Below are positions 22,526 through 33,972 of a stretch of 64,000 nt of DNA, one piece after another (position 1 is the stretch's first letter; the number at the start of each line of letters is the position of its first letter). Where the stretch lies: contig JANFOG010000005.1 in assembly GCA_024336345.1 (NCBI GenBank), positions 930,001-994,000 on the forward strand, read 5' to 3'. The notes under the pieces are model-generated. The model did not search any database and was not told the DNA's origin. It saw nothing but the letters and a program-made list of their open reading frames with translations. The position numbers and the translations under genes are program-made. This DNA comes from Mariannaea sp. PMI_226 (taxonomy: Eukaryota > Ascomycota > Sordariomycetes > Hypocreales > Nectriaceae).

Positions 22526-23203
22526 ATGAAAGACTCAACTGAAATGGCGGCTCAGGAGTCAGCAAACAAACATCGGATCATACTCCATATGAACAAGGAC
22601 CACACACGCGAATTGTCCTACTATCTGCGTCACTATGCCCGCGCCAGCACCGGGGCAGCCTCGTCACCCAAGTTGTACGACATCGACTTCAATGGCATGC
22701 AAATCACCGCTAGCGGCGGCGACTACACCATCCCATTTGAGCCCCCCTTGACTAGTTGGGCTGAAGTTCGAGGTCGCGTCGTCGAGATGGCAAACACAGC
22801 CCGCGATGCGCTGGGACTGAGCGACATTGTCATCACCACCTACACACCACCCGAAGGATTCGGCCTCGTCGTCGTTAGCAGTGTCCTGTTCTATTTTCTC
22901 TGTGCCGCGACTCTTCCATGGGTCGGTCCTGAGAGTCCCGTGTGGCCTTATCTGCAAGCCTACTTCCCCGGCGGGCCTGAGCGGTATCAATGGGTAGTCA
23001 ATGTCATCTTCTGGCCGGTAATTGGCATCCATGTGTTTGAGTGTACTATCTTTGAGGGCAAGCTCAAGAAACACGGTGTTCAAAGATTCACTGCCGTGTG
23101 GTTTGCGTGGCAATTGACAACCTTTGTCGAGGGTTACACATCATTCAAGCGGCTGGATAGCGTTGTTGCTGAGATCGAGGAAAAGAAAGCTAAGAAGAAC
23201 TAA
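22526..23203 (+). CDS. DUF2470-domain integral membrane protein
   Basis: Single exon, 225 aa, start MKDSTEM directly after a 13-base A run; Met7 (22544) is an alternative. The N-terminal half carries the DUF2470 pattern (HRIILHMNKDHTRELSYYL, DIDFNGMQI, VEMANTARDALG), a module also seen at the C-terminus of HugZ-like and pyridoxamine-oxidase-like haem/FMN-binding proteins. Three hydrophobic segments follow (about 110-130, 157-177 and 190-210), then a Lys-rich end (EEKKAKKN) resembling a di-lysine ER retrieval signal. Membrane location, probably ER, is inferred; the biochemical activity is unknown. The predicted start region is unusual and is noted as a finding. Confidence 0.72.
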   Translation: MKDSTEMAAQESANKHRIILHMNKDHTRELSYYLRHYARASTGAASSPKLYDIDFNGMQITASGGDYTIPFEPPLTSWAEVRGRVVEMANTARDALGLSDIVITTYTPPEGFGLVVVSSVLFYFLCAATLPWVGPESPVWPYLQAYFPGGPERYQWVVNVIFWPVIGIHVFECTIFEGKLKKHGVQRFTAVWFAWQLTTFVEGYTSFKRLDSVVAEIEEKKAKKN

Positions 23204-26200
23204 AGTGATTTGATTGGGAGTTGCTTTCAATGCGTTGGAAAGGGGGGACAAATTAGACTTGGAAGAAACTCAATGCACGTCGTGGACATGGGCCTGTCAA
23301 CTGATAGCAATTCTATATAACGTACATGTCATCTCTGGGTTGCGAGTGCTCAATTCTCAATGCTCAGCTCAGCTGGTACTAACTTCCTTCTGCGGCAAAA
23401 GTACCAAATGTCAAGGATTACTTACTTCGAGCTCGTCGAACCAATGTACGTGTATCAATTGTCTTCCATCCTCCATCGACAAGACAGACTGGGAACCTAC
23501 CCAGTGCCACCCGTCCAAATAATGACCGTTTGACCTTAAATATTCTTAAATAATTCGTAAATAGCTAGGCAGTCTCATCTCAAAAGGTTACTAGTAGTCG
23601 TCAACATGCCTAATAAAAACGAAGGGATAAAAGTGGCTTGTAGCAGGGGCTCGACGAGGCATGACGACAAGGACTGGGAGGCACTCGTCAGTTTCGCCTC
23701 GACCAGAATGAAGGGCAATGCATCGAATATTTATTATATGATTAGTTTCCTAATGAGAATCCTAGTGTTTAGGTTGTTGACGACCTTCCTAACCTGATCA
23801 AGACATACCTCTGGCCAAACCGCACCTCAACTTCTCTTCGCAGGCGGCTAGTAATTAGTAGTGGCTATTATAGGTTGCTATGATGCATACGAATGACCAC
23901 TCACTTAACCTTGAAATACTTAAAGCCATTTTGGAGGTCACGACTCTCCAGTAGGAAGCACACACCCTGACCCAAAGGTACGTTTGGCGGGAGCTTAGAA
24001 GAGTCGCTGATACCATGCCAACATTGCAATAAGCAACTCATGTGTACTTACTCAGATTTCCCGAGATCCTTAATTCGCCATAGACTAAATTAAGGAGACA
24101 CGTTTTCCGGTCATCTCTTTTGAAGTAAAGGTCGCGTCATGAGGTCTTCAGTGGTAAAAAAACATCTTACATAATATTTGACGAAAAGCTTCTTGACATT
24201 GCCAGTTTGTATGTAGTATCGTACGGGATTAAAGATCTTTCATGATTTCCAGACTAAAGTCGTTTGAATAGCGAAGTGTAAGACAGGATAATCACGAACC
24301 GGATTTCACCAGTTGATCAAGTCTCGATGCCTCTAGGCAAAGAGGGCATCCCCCATCCATTAGATACGCATGGTCCGCCTGTTCTGGTGCGTTTTTGTTT
24401 TCTGTCCCAAGAGACTTCAATTCCTTTTTAAAAAACCAAGACAAAGATCAAAATCGAACCATATCGTGTGACAAGCAGCCGCACCGCGTAAGCTCTCTTT
24501 CATGCGGTGATGCTGACGGTCGTTGACCCAAATGTTTCCGAGAGTGAGAGAGAGGGTAAGACTAAGGTTGCGGCCACGGTTCATCAGGTCTCGGACAAGC
24601 TTAAGATATAGAGCCAACGATGAATATACACGAAAGTATATGTTCATAGCAGTACATGTTCATAGCAGTGATGCTTCTAGAGAAAGGCTTAGGCTGAAAG
24701 GAGTACTTGGGAGAGCCAGCTCATGACCTCTCATCACTTCCGTGTAGGTGCCTGCCTATCAGTCGTCAGCGAAAGGAGAATAATGGAAAATGACATCACG
24801 ATACTGCACATTCAAGACAAAACAGGTACATGTCACAACTTCCTTGTCTAGAGTATTTCAACATACTCAACCTTCCTAGATACTGCGTACGCGTCCACCA
24901 TCAATAGCGCAGTGAACTAGCGACTACTCATTAGAGCTTCCCACCCCCGGCAAGCCTCCCGATTGTTTGAGTGCCTGCGGTTGTCATGATCACTGACCTC
25001 ATTACGGAAGGAAACGCCCTACTAGCCCCTGAAGTTCCATAGCTACATGTGGTTTTCTCACTGCCTTCTCTGCAACAGTGAATACATCACTGGAGGGGTA
25101 CCGTTGAAGGCGTGAAAGGGCATGCCCATGTATTGCCCATTTATTGCCCGTTCCAACCCCGGACCCTCGCGTGCCGATTCCCGGCACCTCAGCTCAGCTG
25201 GAACGTGTGAACCTTGGCCAACCCCGCTCCGTGTCTGATGCCCGGCCCGTCATGATCAGCATGTTTGTTGCGTTGGTCCAGGTCTCCACCACTGCCTGCA
25301 GCAGGTCTGTTGAGAAACACGTCCGTCCCCTCTCGTTCCCCCCCTTTTCGAGGATGGGAAGTACAATCATGGAGTACTTAATAGCTGACGACGATACTGA
25401 ATAAAATAAAAAGAAGTAAAGGGATAGTACCAAGATAATATGGGGGTAACTCCTCAATATTCTTCAACATCTATTAATCATAGTAGTCAAATGAGAATCA
25501 CATTTTATTCATGCACTCCCCGGGGGGCGTGCTCCAGCTTCTCTCCCGCGTTGTCGGAAGCGCGGCTCTCCGGTGCGTGGGGCCGTGGCGGAGGCTGAGA
25601 GCAAGCCACGGCCGTGGTATTGGGTGAGCTGGGCCACTGCCGCCATGCCACGACCGACAACAAGGGGCGGGGGGCGGCTGTTCGTATCCATTCAGAGCGG
25701 CCCTAGAAGCAAGGGAGCTTGCCGAGGCCCTCCTTGTTAGTCGTTTGTTTTGCACATTTTGCTTTCTTTGCCTTGCTGTTTGCTGTTTGCTGTTTAGTCT
25801 TACCCCGCGAGAGTCAATATGCAAGTCAGACAAGGGTGGCATGGCCGGGATCGGAATTTTTTTTTTTTTCAAGAATCAAATGCGTGTTATGGCTAATGAG
25901 TGCCGAATACCCTGACCATCACCTACTAGCTATGCAGAGTAAGTGGGTTCGTGTCACTGGATGATAGTTGGGAAGAGCTTGCTTATATCGGGCAGAACAA
26001 TCGCTAGTTGCATGCATAGCAGACACACACATATCCTCTTTGGGTGAAGACCAGACATGTCATTCAATTTAGTACATAGACATATCTTCAAGCCTCCAAG
26101 GCTGGCAAGCACAACTAGCCTAGGAAATGAATAAGAACAAAACATTCCAAAAAGAAAAAATGGATTTTGTAAGAATCGAAGGTTTTTTGGTTGAAACATG

Positions 26201-26526
26201 ATGATTTGAAAAGCTCAAATCAGTTTCGATTTGGGAAAAGAAAAAAATAAATAACGAGTGTGTTCATGTTTCATTCCCGTAATTTCCATCATGCCATTGT
26301 CATCGCCGTTTGTCATCGCCATTGTCATTGTCCTTCGTGTTAGCCATTATGTCGTCGTCATCGATGGAGACAAGAGAGAGCCAAGCTCCAGCTTCTCAGA
26401 GACGAAACTTGTTTTTTGTTCTTGGTTTCGTTCGGGAAGCTTGGTCAACCGAAACCGAGACCGAAAGCAAAGAAAGAAAATATGTCAAAGAGATGAAGGG
26501 AGGGAAAAGTTTTACTTCTTCCAGCT
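23204..26526. other. Gene-poor interval of 3.3 kb
   Basis: AT-richer than the flanking genes and without a convincing coding sequence. Open frames are short and unrelated to known families. No transposon ends or long repeats were seen. 3' UTRs of the DUF2470 gene and of the secreted-protein gene must lie at its edges. Confidence 0.5.
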
Positions 26527-27288
26527 TTAGATGTTGCAGCAAGAGCTGAGGCACACCTTCTTGCCGGTGCACTCGATCTCAAGCTTGACGAAGTCGACCT
26601 TGGGGACGAGGGGGCGGCCATAGCTGGGGTTCTTGCAGCGGCCGGCATCGACACCGACATAGAGGTCCTTGTCGCAGAGGTTGGGGTAGCCGGGAAGCTT
26701 CTCAACGGGGATGGAGCAGGTGTTTCCGACGCAGTAGGTGAGGCCAACAAAGTTGAGCTGACGGGGCTTGCTGGGACCATCCGACTTCTTGGAGTAGACG
26801 CCGACGTAGGACTTGTCGTGGTCCGCGGGCCAGTACTTGCCGTTGTAGGTGACAACGAGGCACTGGCTGGACGAGTACCTCTTGCAGGGCTGGATGGAGC
26901 CAGTCACAGTATAGCCGCTGCTGTACTTGCAGGAGACGCTGTCCTTGAAGGAACCCGAATACTTGGGGTAGCCCTTGGCCCAGCCGTACTTGGTGCACTT
27001 GACTTTCTTGCTGGGGCACTTCTCCTTGCAGATCTTGGGAGGGTTGTAGTCACCGCGCTCCTCGAGATCGTCACGCTCCTCGAGGTCATCACGTTCCTCA
27101 AGGTCATCACGCTCCTCAAGGTCATCACGCTCCTCAAGGTCGTCACGCTCTTCAATGTCAAAGACATCACGAGGGTAGTGAGGGCACTTGGGAGGATCAT
27201 AAATGATCTGCTTGCACTTGGGGGGAGGGCCGCCAGCGACAACACCAGTGGCGATGAATCCAAGAATGGCAACAGCAGAGACCTTCAT
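26527..27288 (-). CDS. Secreted cysteine-rich protein with six LEERDD repeats
   Basis: Single-exon 253-aa protein. Residues 1-19 form a clear signal peptide (MKVSAVAILGFIATGVVAG). After a short Cys-containing segment, residues 45-80 are six consecutive hexapeptides (IEERDD, four LEERDD, LEERGD), encoded by an in-frame 18-bp array. The remaining 170 residues contain most of the 16 cysteines, with two similar stretches (KSYVGVYSKK and DLYVGVDAGR) and a Cys-rich end (VCLSSCCNI). An even Cys count and an extracellular route suggest disulphide bonding. No catalytic family is recognised. Codons are strongly C/G-ending, suggesting high expression. It may be an effector-like or cell-surface protein; the acidic repeat might be a spacer or pro-region. 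It stands alone between gene-poor stretches of several kilobases. Confidence 0.8.
   Translation of the reverse strand: MKVSAVAILGFIATGVVAGGPPPKCKQIIYDPPKCPHYPRDVFDIEERDDLEERDDLEERDDLEERDDLEERDDLEERGDYNPPKICKEKCPSKKVKCTKYGWAKGYPKYSGSFKDSVSCKYSSGYTVTGSIQPCKRYSSSQCLVVTYNGKYWPADHDKSYVGVYSKKSDGPSKPRQLNFVGLTYCVGNTCSIPVEKLPGYPNLCDKDLYVGVDAGRCKNPSYGRPLVPKVDFVKLEIECTGKKVCLSSCCNI
27049..27156 (-). repeat. 18-bp coding tandem array, six units
   Basis: Six in-frame 18-bp units within the secreted-protein gene. They differ mainly at third codon positions (CTTGAG versus CTCGAG, GATGAC versus GACGAC), so the amino-acid sequence is kept while the DNA has diverged a little. Copy number is likely to vary between strains. 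Confidence 0.92.
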
Positions 27289-30200
27289 GATGATGGTTTA
27301 AAGTAGTTTGTTTTGAAAAGGGGGGGATTTGAGTGTGTATAAGCGAAGGTAGTTGATTGAAGAGTGTTCGTGCGTCTGAGGATCAGTGAGCGATGATGAT
27401 GATGGGATTCAAGTCTAGAATGGAGGATATCAAGGGCCTCTTTATACTTGAGAGACAGTCTGAGATAGTGTTTACACTGCAGAGTAGTTTCAATTCGTTC
27501 TCTTCACTTTCACTCGTATCTCTCACACACATTCTCCCTCTCTCCCGGCCTCCTCTCTCCATGTCTCTCTGTTCTTCTCTCTCTTTCTCGCCTGGATTTC
27601 CCCCTTGAGCTGACTCTATGAGGAGCAACCTTGAGTAGCCATAGACGGCCACCTTTTTCAGCCATGTGAAGCCATCGACGGCCCACAATGGACCGAGTCG
27701 ACTAGCTGACAGCTCCTACAACGAATCGGCGTGTTTTCCCGTCCCTCTCCCAGCTGTCACTGATTTCTCTGGAGCTGCCCCGTGCCGTTGGGCTATCCGG
27801 GCTGCTTGTCACCATCGCCGTCTTCCCCCTCCCTCTTTGATTTCTCGTCTCCAGCCCGTATCGAGCACAAACTCCAAGTTGGAACCACCCATATCCAACC
27901 GTGGGCCCCCCCTCCCCTCCCTTCCCTCGCCTTGGGATTACCTTAGGTGCTGACAACCCGCGTAATGTCTATTATTTGTCTCCATGCGGAAATAGTCTGG
28001 TTACTTGTCAGGTCTTGGCAGGATGCCCAGCGCATGTCTTCAGGTCGGTGTAACATCATGAGCACATATTTGTTCTCGGCGCAGAGGCTATTGGACAGTA
28101 GGGTCGACGGCTGATGTGTGAGACAAGACGGTGGATAAAGGGTCATAGCAAAGTAAGAAAAAATAGAAAAGAAGAAGAGACAATACATGCATGTAGACTG
28201 TACGTACGGTGTAGTACAACGAGGGGTATAAACAAATGGTCACTAGCTCCAGCGAGAAGAGGCAGAGCAGAGTGAGACATGGCAATGTTACCAGCTCAAT
28301 GACTCTCTCTGATACGGAAAGTTATAGATTCAGGACTTTGACAATATACAGGTCATCTCAAAAAGGTACTCCCGTACCTGACGGGTTAGTTTGACCTGGC
28401 TGGCTAAGATAGATGTATTATGTATATACTCTTTTTGTCTTGTCGGTTGGTTCGGAGTGTTGGTGGAAGTCCCCGCCGCCTCGCAACCAGCAAATGGACG
28501 GCATTGTCACCCGAGCCAGAACTCCATAGTGTCGTTGGGGAGGCTGAGACAAAGCCTGGCCGTTGGGACGGGATGGAATTTCCGTGTTTATACTATGTAG
28601 CTAGGAGATGGGGGATTGCAGAGTGCGTAAAAACGGAACTGTCGGTGTACCTTGTCAGGGTGGTAAGCACGTTTACACGGCAATAAGTTTGTAATGTAAC
28701 TCTCCTTCGGTATCTCGGCATGTACCATCCAAAAAAGAAAAGAAAGACGCGTGTATACAAGAGTGTGCAGCAGAGAGCGGACACGATACGACTGTTGTGC
28801 AGATTCCCAGTGGGATATCCGCGCGGAACGAAGCAATCATGGAAGTGTCCCTTGACCCAACTTCCTATTATTATTGCCGTGTTCAATTGGCTCTCGGTCA
28901 CTTTTTTCCACCCTCTACTGCCTATTCGATGTCCCCATTCGCCATCAGATGTGGCATCACACCCTGGCTCCGTCATCTGGCTTGTTCGGCAACTCTCTGA
29001 TTTGTTGGTTGGCTGTCATCTTTTGGGCTCTCAATAACGAGATCACTGGGATATAGTGATGGATGACGATGAGAAATGTTCGACAAGGTTCACGCACACA
29101 TCTACTCAGCACGAAAAAGAAAAGATGCCCATGTATGCGTTGTACTGCCGGATACTTACTGTTACGGTTTTTTTTTTCAGCTGATGGCTTGCCCAGCAAT
29201 ACGTATTTGATTCTGGCAATGTGCAATAGAGATAGTTGGTAATGTGTACGTAGACTGCATATGCAGGGAGAGTGTGTGTGTAAGAGAGAGAGAGAGAGGT
29301 AGAGAAACTATGGACGAATGAGTGAGTGAAGTGAATGAATGAATGAAATGAAAGGGTGAGCCAGTGAGTGAGTGAGTGCATGAATAAGACAGCTGGAATA
29401 TCTGCCAAGGGGGCCAGGACATGTTCGGCCCATCGGGCATATGGGGACAGAATCGACACTCATGCCAATCAATCATCAAGCAAGTCTTTTTTCCATTCAA
29501 CTGCCAAGCATACCGTGAACTAATATTGGTTTGAGCCACCATGACGGACTCGTATATGCACTCATTCACGCGCTCATTGATTCGCCCTTGTCTCTTTTTT
29601 TTCGCATCTTCCATTTTGGGCAAGTTTCGTTTCTTCTTCTCTCCTTTATTATTTTTTTTTTTTAATTTTATTATTTGCTTGTTTGTTTTCCTTACTAGGC
29701 CACCTCGTGTTCTGGGGAACCATACGTATTCCTTCTCAGGAACAGAACCCTTTATACGAAGTAGCTGGGTATTTTGGAGCGCGGGAGAGTGACACAAGGG
29801 CCTCAGTGAAGGCCCCTACGAAGGCTCCAGCAAAGGCCCCAGCAGTGATATTCCGGAGCTTTTGGCTATGGACCGGAGCTTCGCGCTCTAAGGTCTACCC
29901 CTGGCTGTTAGTTACCTTGAACCCCTTGAGCCAAGGACGCCACCACCGCCGCCACTTATCACTCCCAGAAGTTTCCTCATCCTCCGCCTTTCAATCATCT
30001 CAACCGTGACGAGTGCACCCTGTATCACGCAGAGACGGGATAAGTCAACCGAGGAGAAAGTGTTGATTTTGCTCGGGTCGCCATGCAAGTTTCAGGCAAG
30101 GCTAAAAATAATCAACCAACAACAGGAAAAGAAATCCCCGGCCATGTTTATACTGCACGTTCGTACTTCCACCGATGCCGACCACCTCAGGTACCTTGAT

Positions 30201-31240
30201 AGGTACCTTGGGTACTGTACTTGGATTTTTGGCTGCTGTTGTGTGCACGAGGTGCCTGCCGATCAGATCGTCACTCGGGCCATCGCGACCTATACCCGAT
30301 CTGTGTAGGAACTAACTGTAGGGACTAGCTGTACGGTACCTCTACCTAAGGTACTGTATCTACCAACTATGTAATAGAGGTAGGCAGATTCGTTCAGTAT
30401 GGAAGATTGGCGATGGCAAAGTAACAAGAATACGAATAATGGAATATGCACAAGTGCATAAAAGTGAGATAAAAGGTTATAAGCACTTTCACCACCACAA
30501 ATCTCCTAAGCCTCACTGATCGGCGTGAAGGTACCGGAGCTGGTGCAACCAGATCTTGAACTCTCTTTAACCCCCCTCCTTGCCTCTAGATGTACTGTGT
30601 ACAGTACATTGATTGATTGTGTACTTTTCAACCTGTCAAAAAACTATTCACATCTGGGCATCCCAGCATCTAACAACTACATCAACAACCACCACCTACT
30701 GTGCTACCGAAAGTATTGCGGAGATGGGCGTCTGTGCCCTTACTTGACACACCCGGACAAGTTTCCTTGGTTGGGATCATGAGCTTGAGCCCTTTTTCTT
30801 TCCCCCGCAGTATGAGCCAGGATGGCTGCCGAGTCCCGGCATTCGCTCAGCTGGGACGCCTTACTGCTCAACTGAGGGGTGGTTTGCTGACAAGAATAGA
30901 TGCAAGCAACTTTTGCCCGAGCGACTCAGAACGAAGAGGTCTACGCAGGGTGTTGGTATGGATGGAGAAGCAGAGTAAAATATGACACTATACACACACT
31001 ACCCAACCCTCGCACCAACACCCTCCCAAGGCCCGCCTGCAGTTTCCCGTGGGGTAGACTCGTGGGCCAGGGCACTTCTCCTCTTCGTCCTCCCACCCTC
31101 TCCTTCACCGATTGCATGTCACTCACAGAGTAGCCAAGTATGTGGAGGTTGTCATATATTCTCATCCACTCATCTCTCCCGCCCAGGCGCCTTACCGGTA
31201 GATTGTCTTGGTGGTTTTTACGAGCCCACCAGTCTTGTCC
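27289..31240. other. Gene-poor interval of 4 kb
   Basis: Promoter of the secreted-protein gene at the left edge (T/C-rich near 27480-27600 on the plus strand). The rest holds simple repeats (around 29.3 kb), long T runs near 29650 and GGTACC/TACCTA-rich words near 30190-30370. Open frames are short and have no recognised relatives. No intact gene is supported. Confidence 0.5.
29282..29376. repeat. GA and GAGT/GAAT simple repeats
   Basis: A GA dinucleotide run (about 29284-29298) followed by degenerate tetranucleotide repeats of GAGT and GAAT, through to a block of GTGA units near 29362-29376. Intergenic. Confidence 0.85.
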
Positions 31241-31354
31241 TCAACTAGCCAATGCCCGCCGCTGCCAAGATGAATTTAGCTCCCCCGTCCAGCGGGCTGG
31301 GAAGCATGCCAAGCACTGCTCTAGACGGCGCCGTCTCCCAGCCGAAAATCAAGC

Positions 31355-32120
31355 TCACCCAGTGGTGAGATGGTGGTACACCGGCACAAGGGGGGAAGGG
31401 GGGGCTGCTCCAGACGAGATCCCAAAGAGAACGGCAAACGTGCCGTAGACCCCCTCCCCCATCGCCTTGTCCGAGGAGCCATACGATGAGAACCACGACG
31501 ACTGAGAGAGAATTGTCATGATGACGGTGACGTTGAAGGGACCAACCCTGTCTGCCACGAGATTGTTAGGCACCGTCCACCCAAAGAAGCTTCTTACGTT
31601 AGCCCTGACGTGGTATCACGGGAGAAACGGTGATAAAATGTAGTAGCGTAATCATCAATCGAAGCATTGAGCTTACTTGGCACCGTTCATGATCGTGACG
31701 AGTGAGAGCATCAAGTCCATCCTTGATGCCATAATGAATGGCTTCCACGATAATGAAGTTGAATGGAGCGAATATAACCCCTTGAACGAGATAGCAACTT
31801 TGACTGTTCGGATTGGGCTTTCACCTATCAAAATGGGAGCTCACTCGGGCCCATGACACACATGTGAGCCCAACAGTTACTTTATTTATGGTAGAGGAGG
31901 AGGTGAGAAGCTGCTAAGATGCAAAGTTCAGCTCACTGGCTGGCTGCAGTCAGTTGTGCACCCTCAAAAGGCGACGGCTCGTGATGTCAGTTGGGCATGG
32001 CGGCCATGCTGGCAAAGACTTAACATACCCGGCGATCATCAAAACACACATCCGGATGGCCCAGCTGAACTCAATGTCCGGGATCAGGTGTTGGGCCAAT
32101 CTGCGGGAACACAACATCTC
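31355..32120 (-). pseudogene. Decayed MFS monocarboxylate-type transporter remnant
   Basis: Pieces of a fungal MCT/riboflavin-transporter-like MFS protein occur in the right order on the minus strand but not in one frame: VVFPQI (32112-32101 region), HLIPDIEFSWAIRM (from 32093), GVIFAPFNFIIVEAIHYG (from 31781), LVTIMNGAK (about 31702), then FFGWTVPNNLVADRVGPFN and YGTFAVLFGISSGA (31591-31355). The first two pieces are in different frames, as are the third and fourth, so at least two frameshifts separate them. GTAAGC (31684) and GTATGTT (32025) look like surviving intron donors. The first transmembrane segments and the C-terminal third are missing. It lies between gene-poor sequence and the RecQ gene and is best read as a dead gene. 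Confidence 0.7.
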
Positions 32121-33667
32121 CAGTCGAGAATCCGACCACGACGGAGGCACTAAGGCAGTGGCTCGATGTCGGTGGAAGCACGTTTTGGCCTAGCCGTCGC
32201 TCAGCGGTCAGCAAAACACGAGTCTCGATGTGTCTCAATATTAACCAGCAAGACAGGGTTGGTCATGGACGGAACTCGGCTTTGCCGTAGTGACGGGCCG
32301 GAAGAAGACCAGTTGATGACCTGATGCTAGAGTACAGGTATCGAATTGTGCTACGCTTGCCGGACTTGGGGCTTGTGTGAGAAGTAAGCACCCAAGAGCA
32401 TCAAAATCATCTGACTTGCCGTCTATCATACATCTCATCTACAATTGATGGCAACACTAAAAGTGTATGGCATCCCTCTATGAGACGAGGATATTCCCGA
32501 TCCTCAGGCTTCATAATCTTGCGAAAAAGGAAGTAGTTGCACGTATATCGCTCTCGGACTAAACCGTGGTTCCTCATATCTAGCTACCTTGTTCTATATA
32601 TAGAAATGTGTGTGTATGTTTGTGTGTGAGAGAGAGAGAGGGGGGGAGAGGAGTGAAATGAAATCATGACGATGCTCCGAATTAAAGAAGTTAAGGAAAG
32701 ACTGGTACTCTGCATTATGGCCTGCACTATCAATTGGACACTGGTGAATAAGATAAAATACACATGCGCCAAGGTAAAGGTCATACCTTGTAAAAAGCAC
32801 AGTGGCGCGATTATTCTTGTTACGTGCTATGTAATTGCCCTGCGGTGAGAGTGCTTCAAATGGACGGAGCGCAGAGGTATTAATTGAGATGATCAAAAAT
32901 TCAAATATGAATATTCTAACAGGTTCTCCTTCACTTGCCCTATATAGGAAATTTGAATGTTGTAGGCAATCAACTTGATATTAATTTACTTAGAATGGAA
33001 GCTTTTGTCGGTCATCGATCATATCGGTCGACAACAACTCTCCATCGAGCTCATATTTTTCCAACCGGACCTGTAGGACATCCAATCTGATCAAATAAGG
33101 AACAAAGAGAAAATAAATAAAAAAAAGAGAACAGCAATTCAACTAGAATGACTAGCCAAAATTAGAGGAAGAGCGTAAATATCCCGCAGTCTCCGCTGAT
33201 ATTGTCCCACGATCACATACTTCACATCCCTTTCATGCCAGGCGGTTTGACACGGACGCATCCCCTCACTCTCTCTCTCGCCTAATGCTTCATTGTTTAG
33301 TCACCAAAATATGATTATATTGGATCATGTGAGTGACAAAAGCTGGGTTCATGCTGAATTCTCCGTATGCCCTATCTACAGGTTAGGTAGGGTGATATCC
33401 AAAAGCAAATATTTGGACAAACAGCAACGGGGCCAGCACAGACTATATACAAAGCAGATACTCAGAAGTTACTGTATGCGTTCCATCTCTCTACCATTCA
33501 AGCACATCGGCTCATAGTTGAGATTTAATGCATTGGCATTGGCTTGACTTATCTGGCCGTCCATGTTCTAACAATGGGCTATTTGTTGTACCGGTTTACC
33601 CGCGCCAACATACCCCAAAAACTTCAACGAGACCGATCTTGGTTCGGACAAGCCTAACCCTCTGCTC
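32121..33667. other. Intergenic between transporter remnant and RecQ gene
   Basis: No supported gene. Weak resemblance to earlier MFS segments may extend to about 32190 but cannot be shown. A GT/GA microsatellite occurs at 32607-32640. The remainder is AT-rich. Confidence 0.45.
32607..32640. repeat. GT/GA microsatellite
   Basis: Short GT-rich run leading directly into a GA dinucleotide run and a G-run, intergenic. Confidence 0.85.
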
Positions 33668-33896
33668 CTACGAATAGCTGTACCTATTCTGTAGCTCGAA
33701 GCCGTCATTCAAGTCGATGATGAATTCACCAGTGCCCTTAACATAATGGCAGAGAGACACAACCACCTTTTGATACTGGCGCTTGAACGCATCTGTGACC
33801 AGCCAACTCAGCAAACACTTTTCGGCATCAATATACTCTTTGGACACATGAGGCACTAGAGGGACTTACTTGAACCATATCAAACTGGGAAACAAT
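33668..33896 (-). other. Possible alternative 3' exons of the RecQ gene
   Basis: Downstream of the RecQ stop codon are two exon-like pieces in frame with each other: 33896-33870 (IVSQFDMVQ) ending at GTAAGT, and 33835-33668 (starting YIDAEKCLLSWLVTD and ending in a stop). They would join in phase to the helicase if GTGAGC at 34026 were used as a donor. The peptide looks ordered and protein-like, but no family is recognised and the simpler reading has the helicase ending at 33973. Confidence 0.35.
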
Positions 33897-33972
33897 CTTT
33901 CGAATAATAGGGGCACGGGCAAAGGTCACGGGAAAAGTGAAGTCAAGGGAGGATTTTTGCGTAACTCATTCA

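Noticed and set aside
27049..27156. Kex2-processed multi-peptide precursor (dikaritin or pheromone type)
   Set aside because: The repeats lack KR/RR sites between units and no UstY-like or oxidase gene lies nearby.
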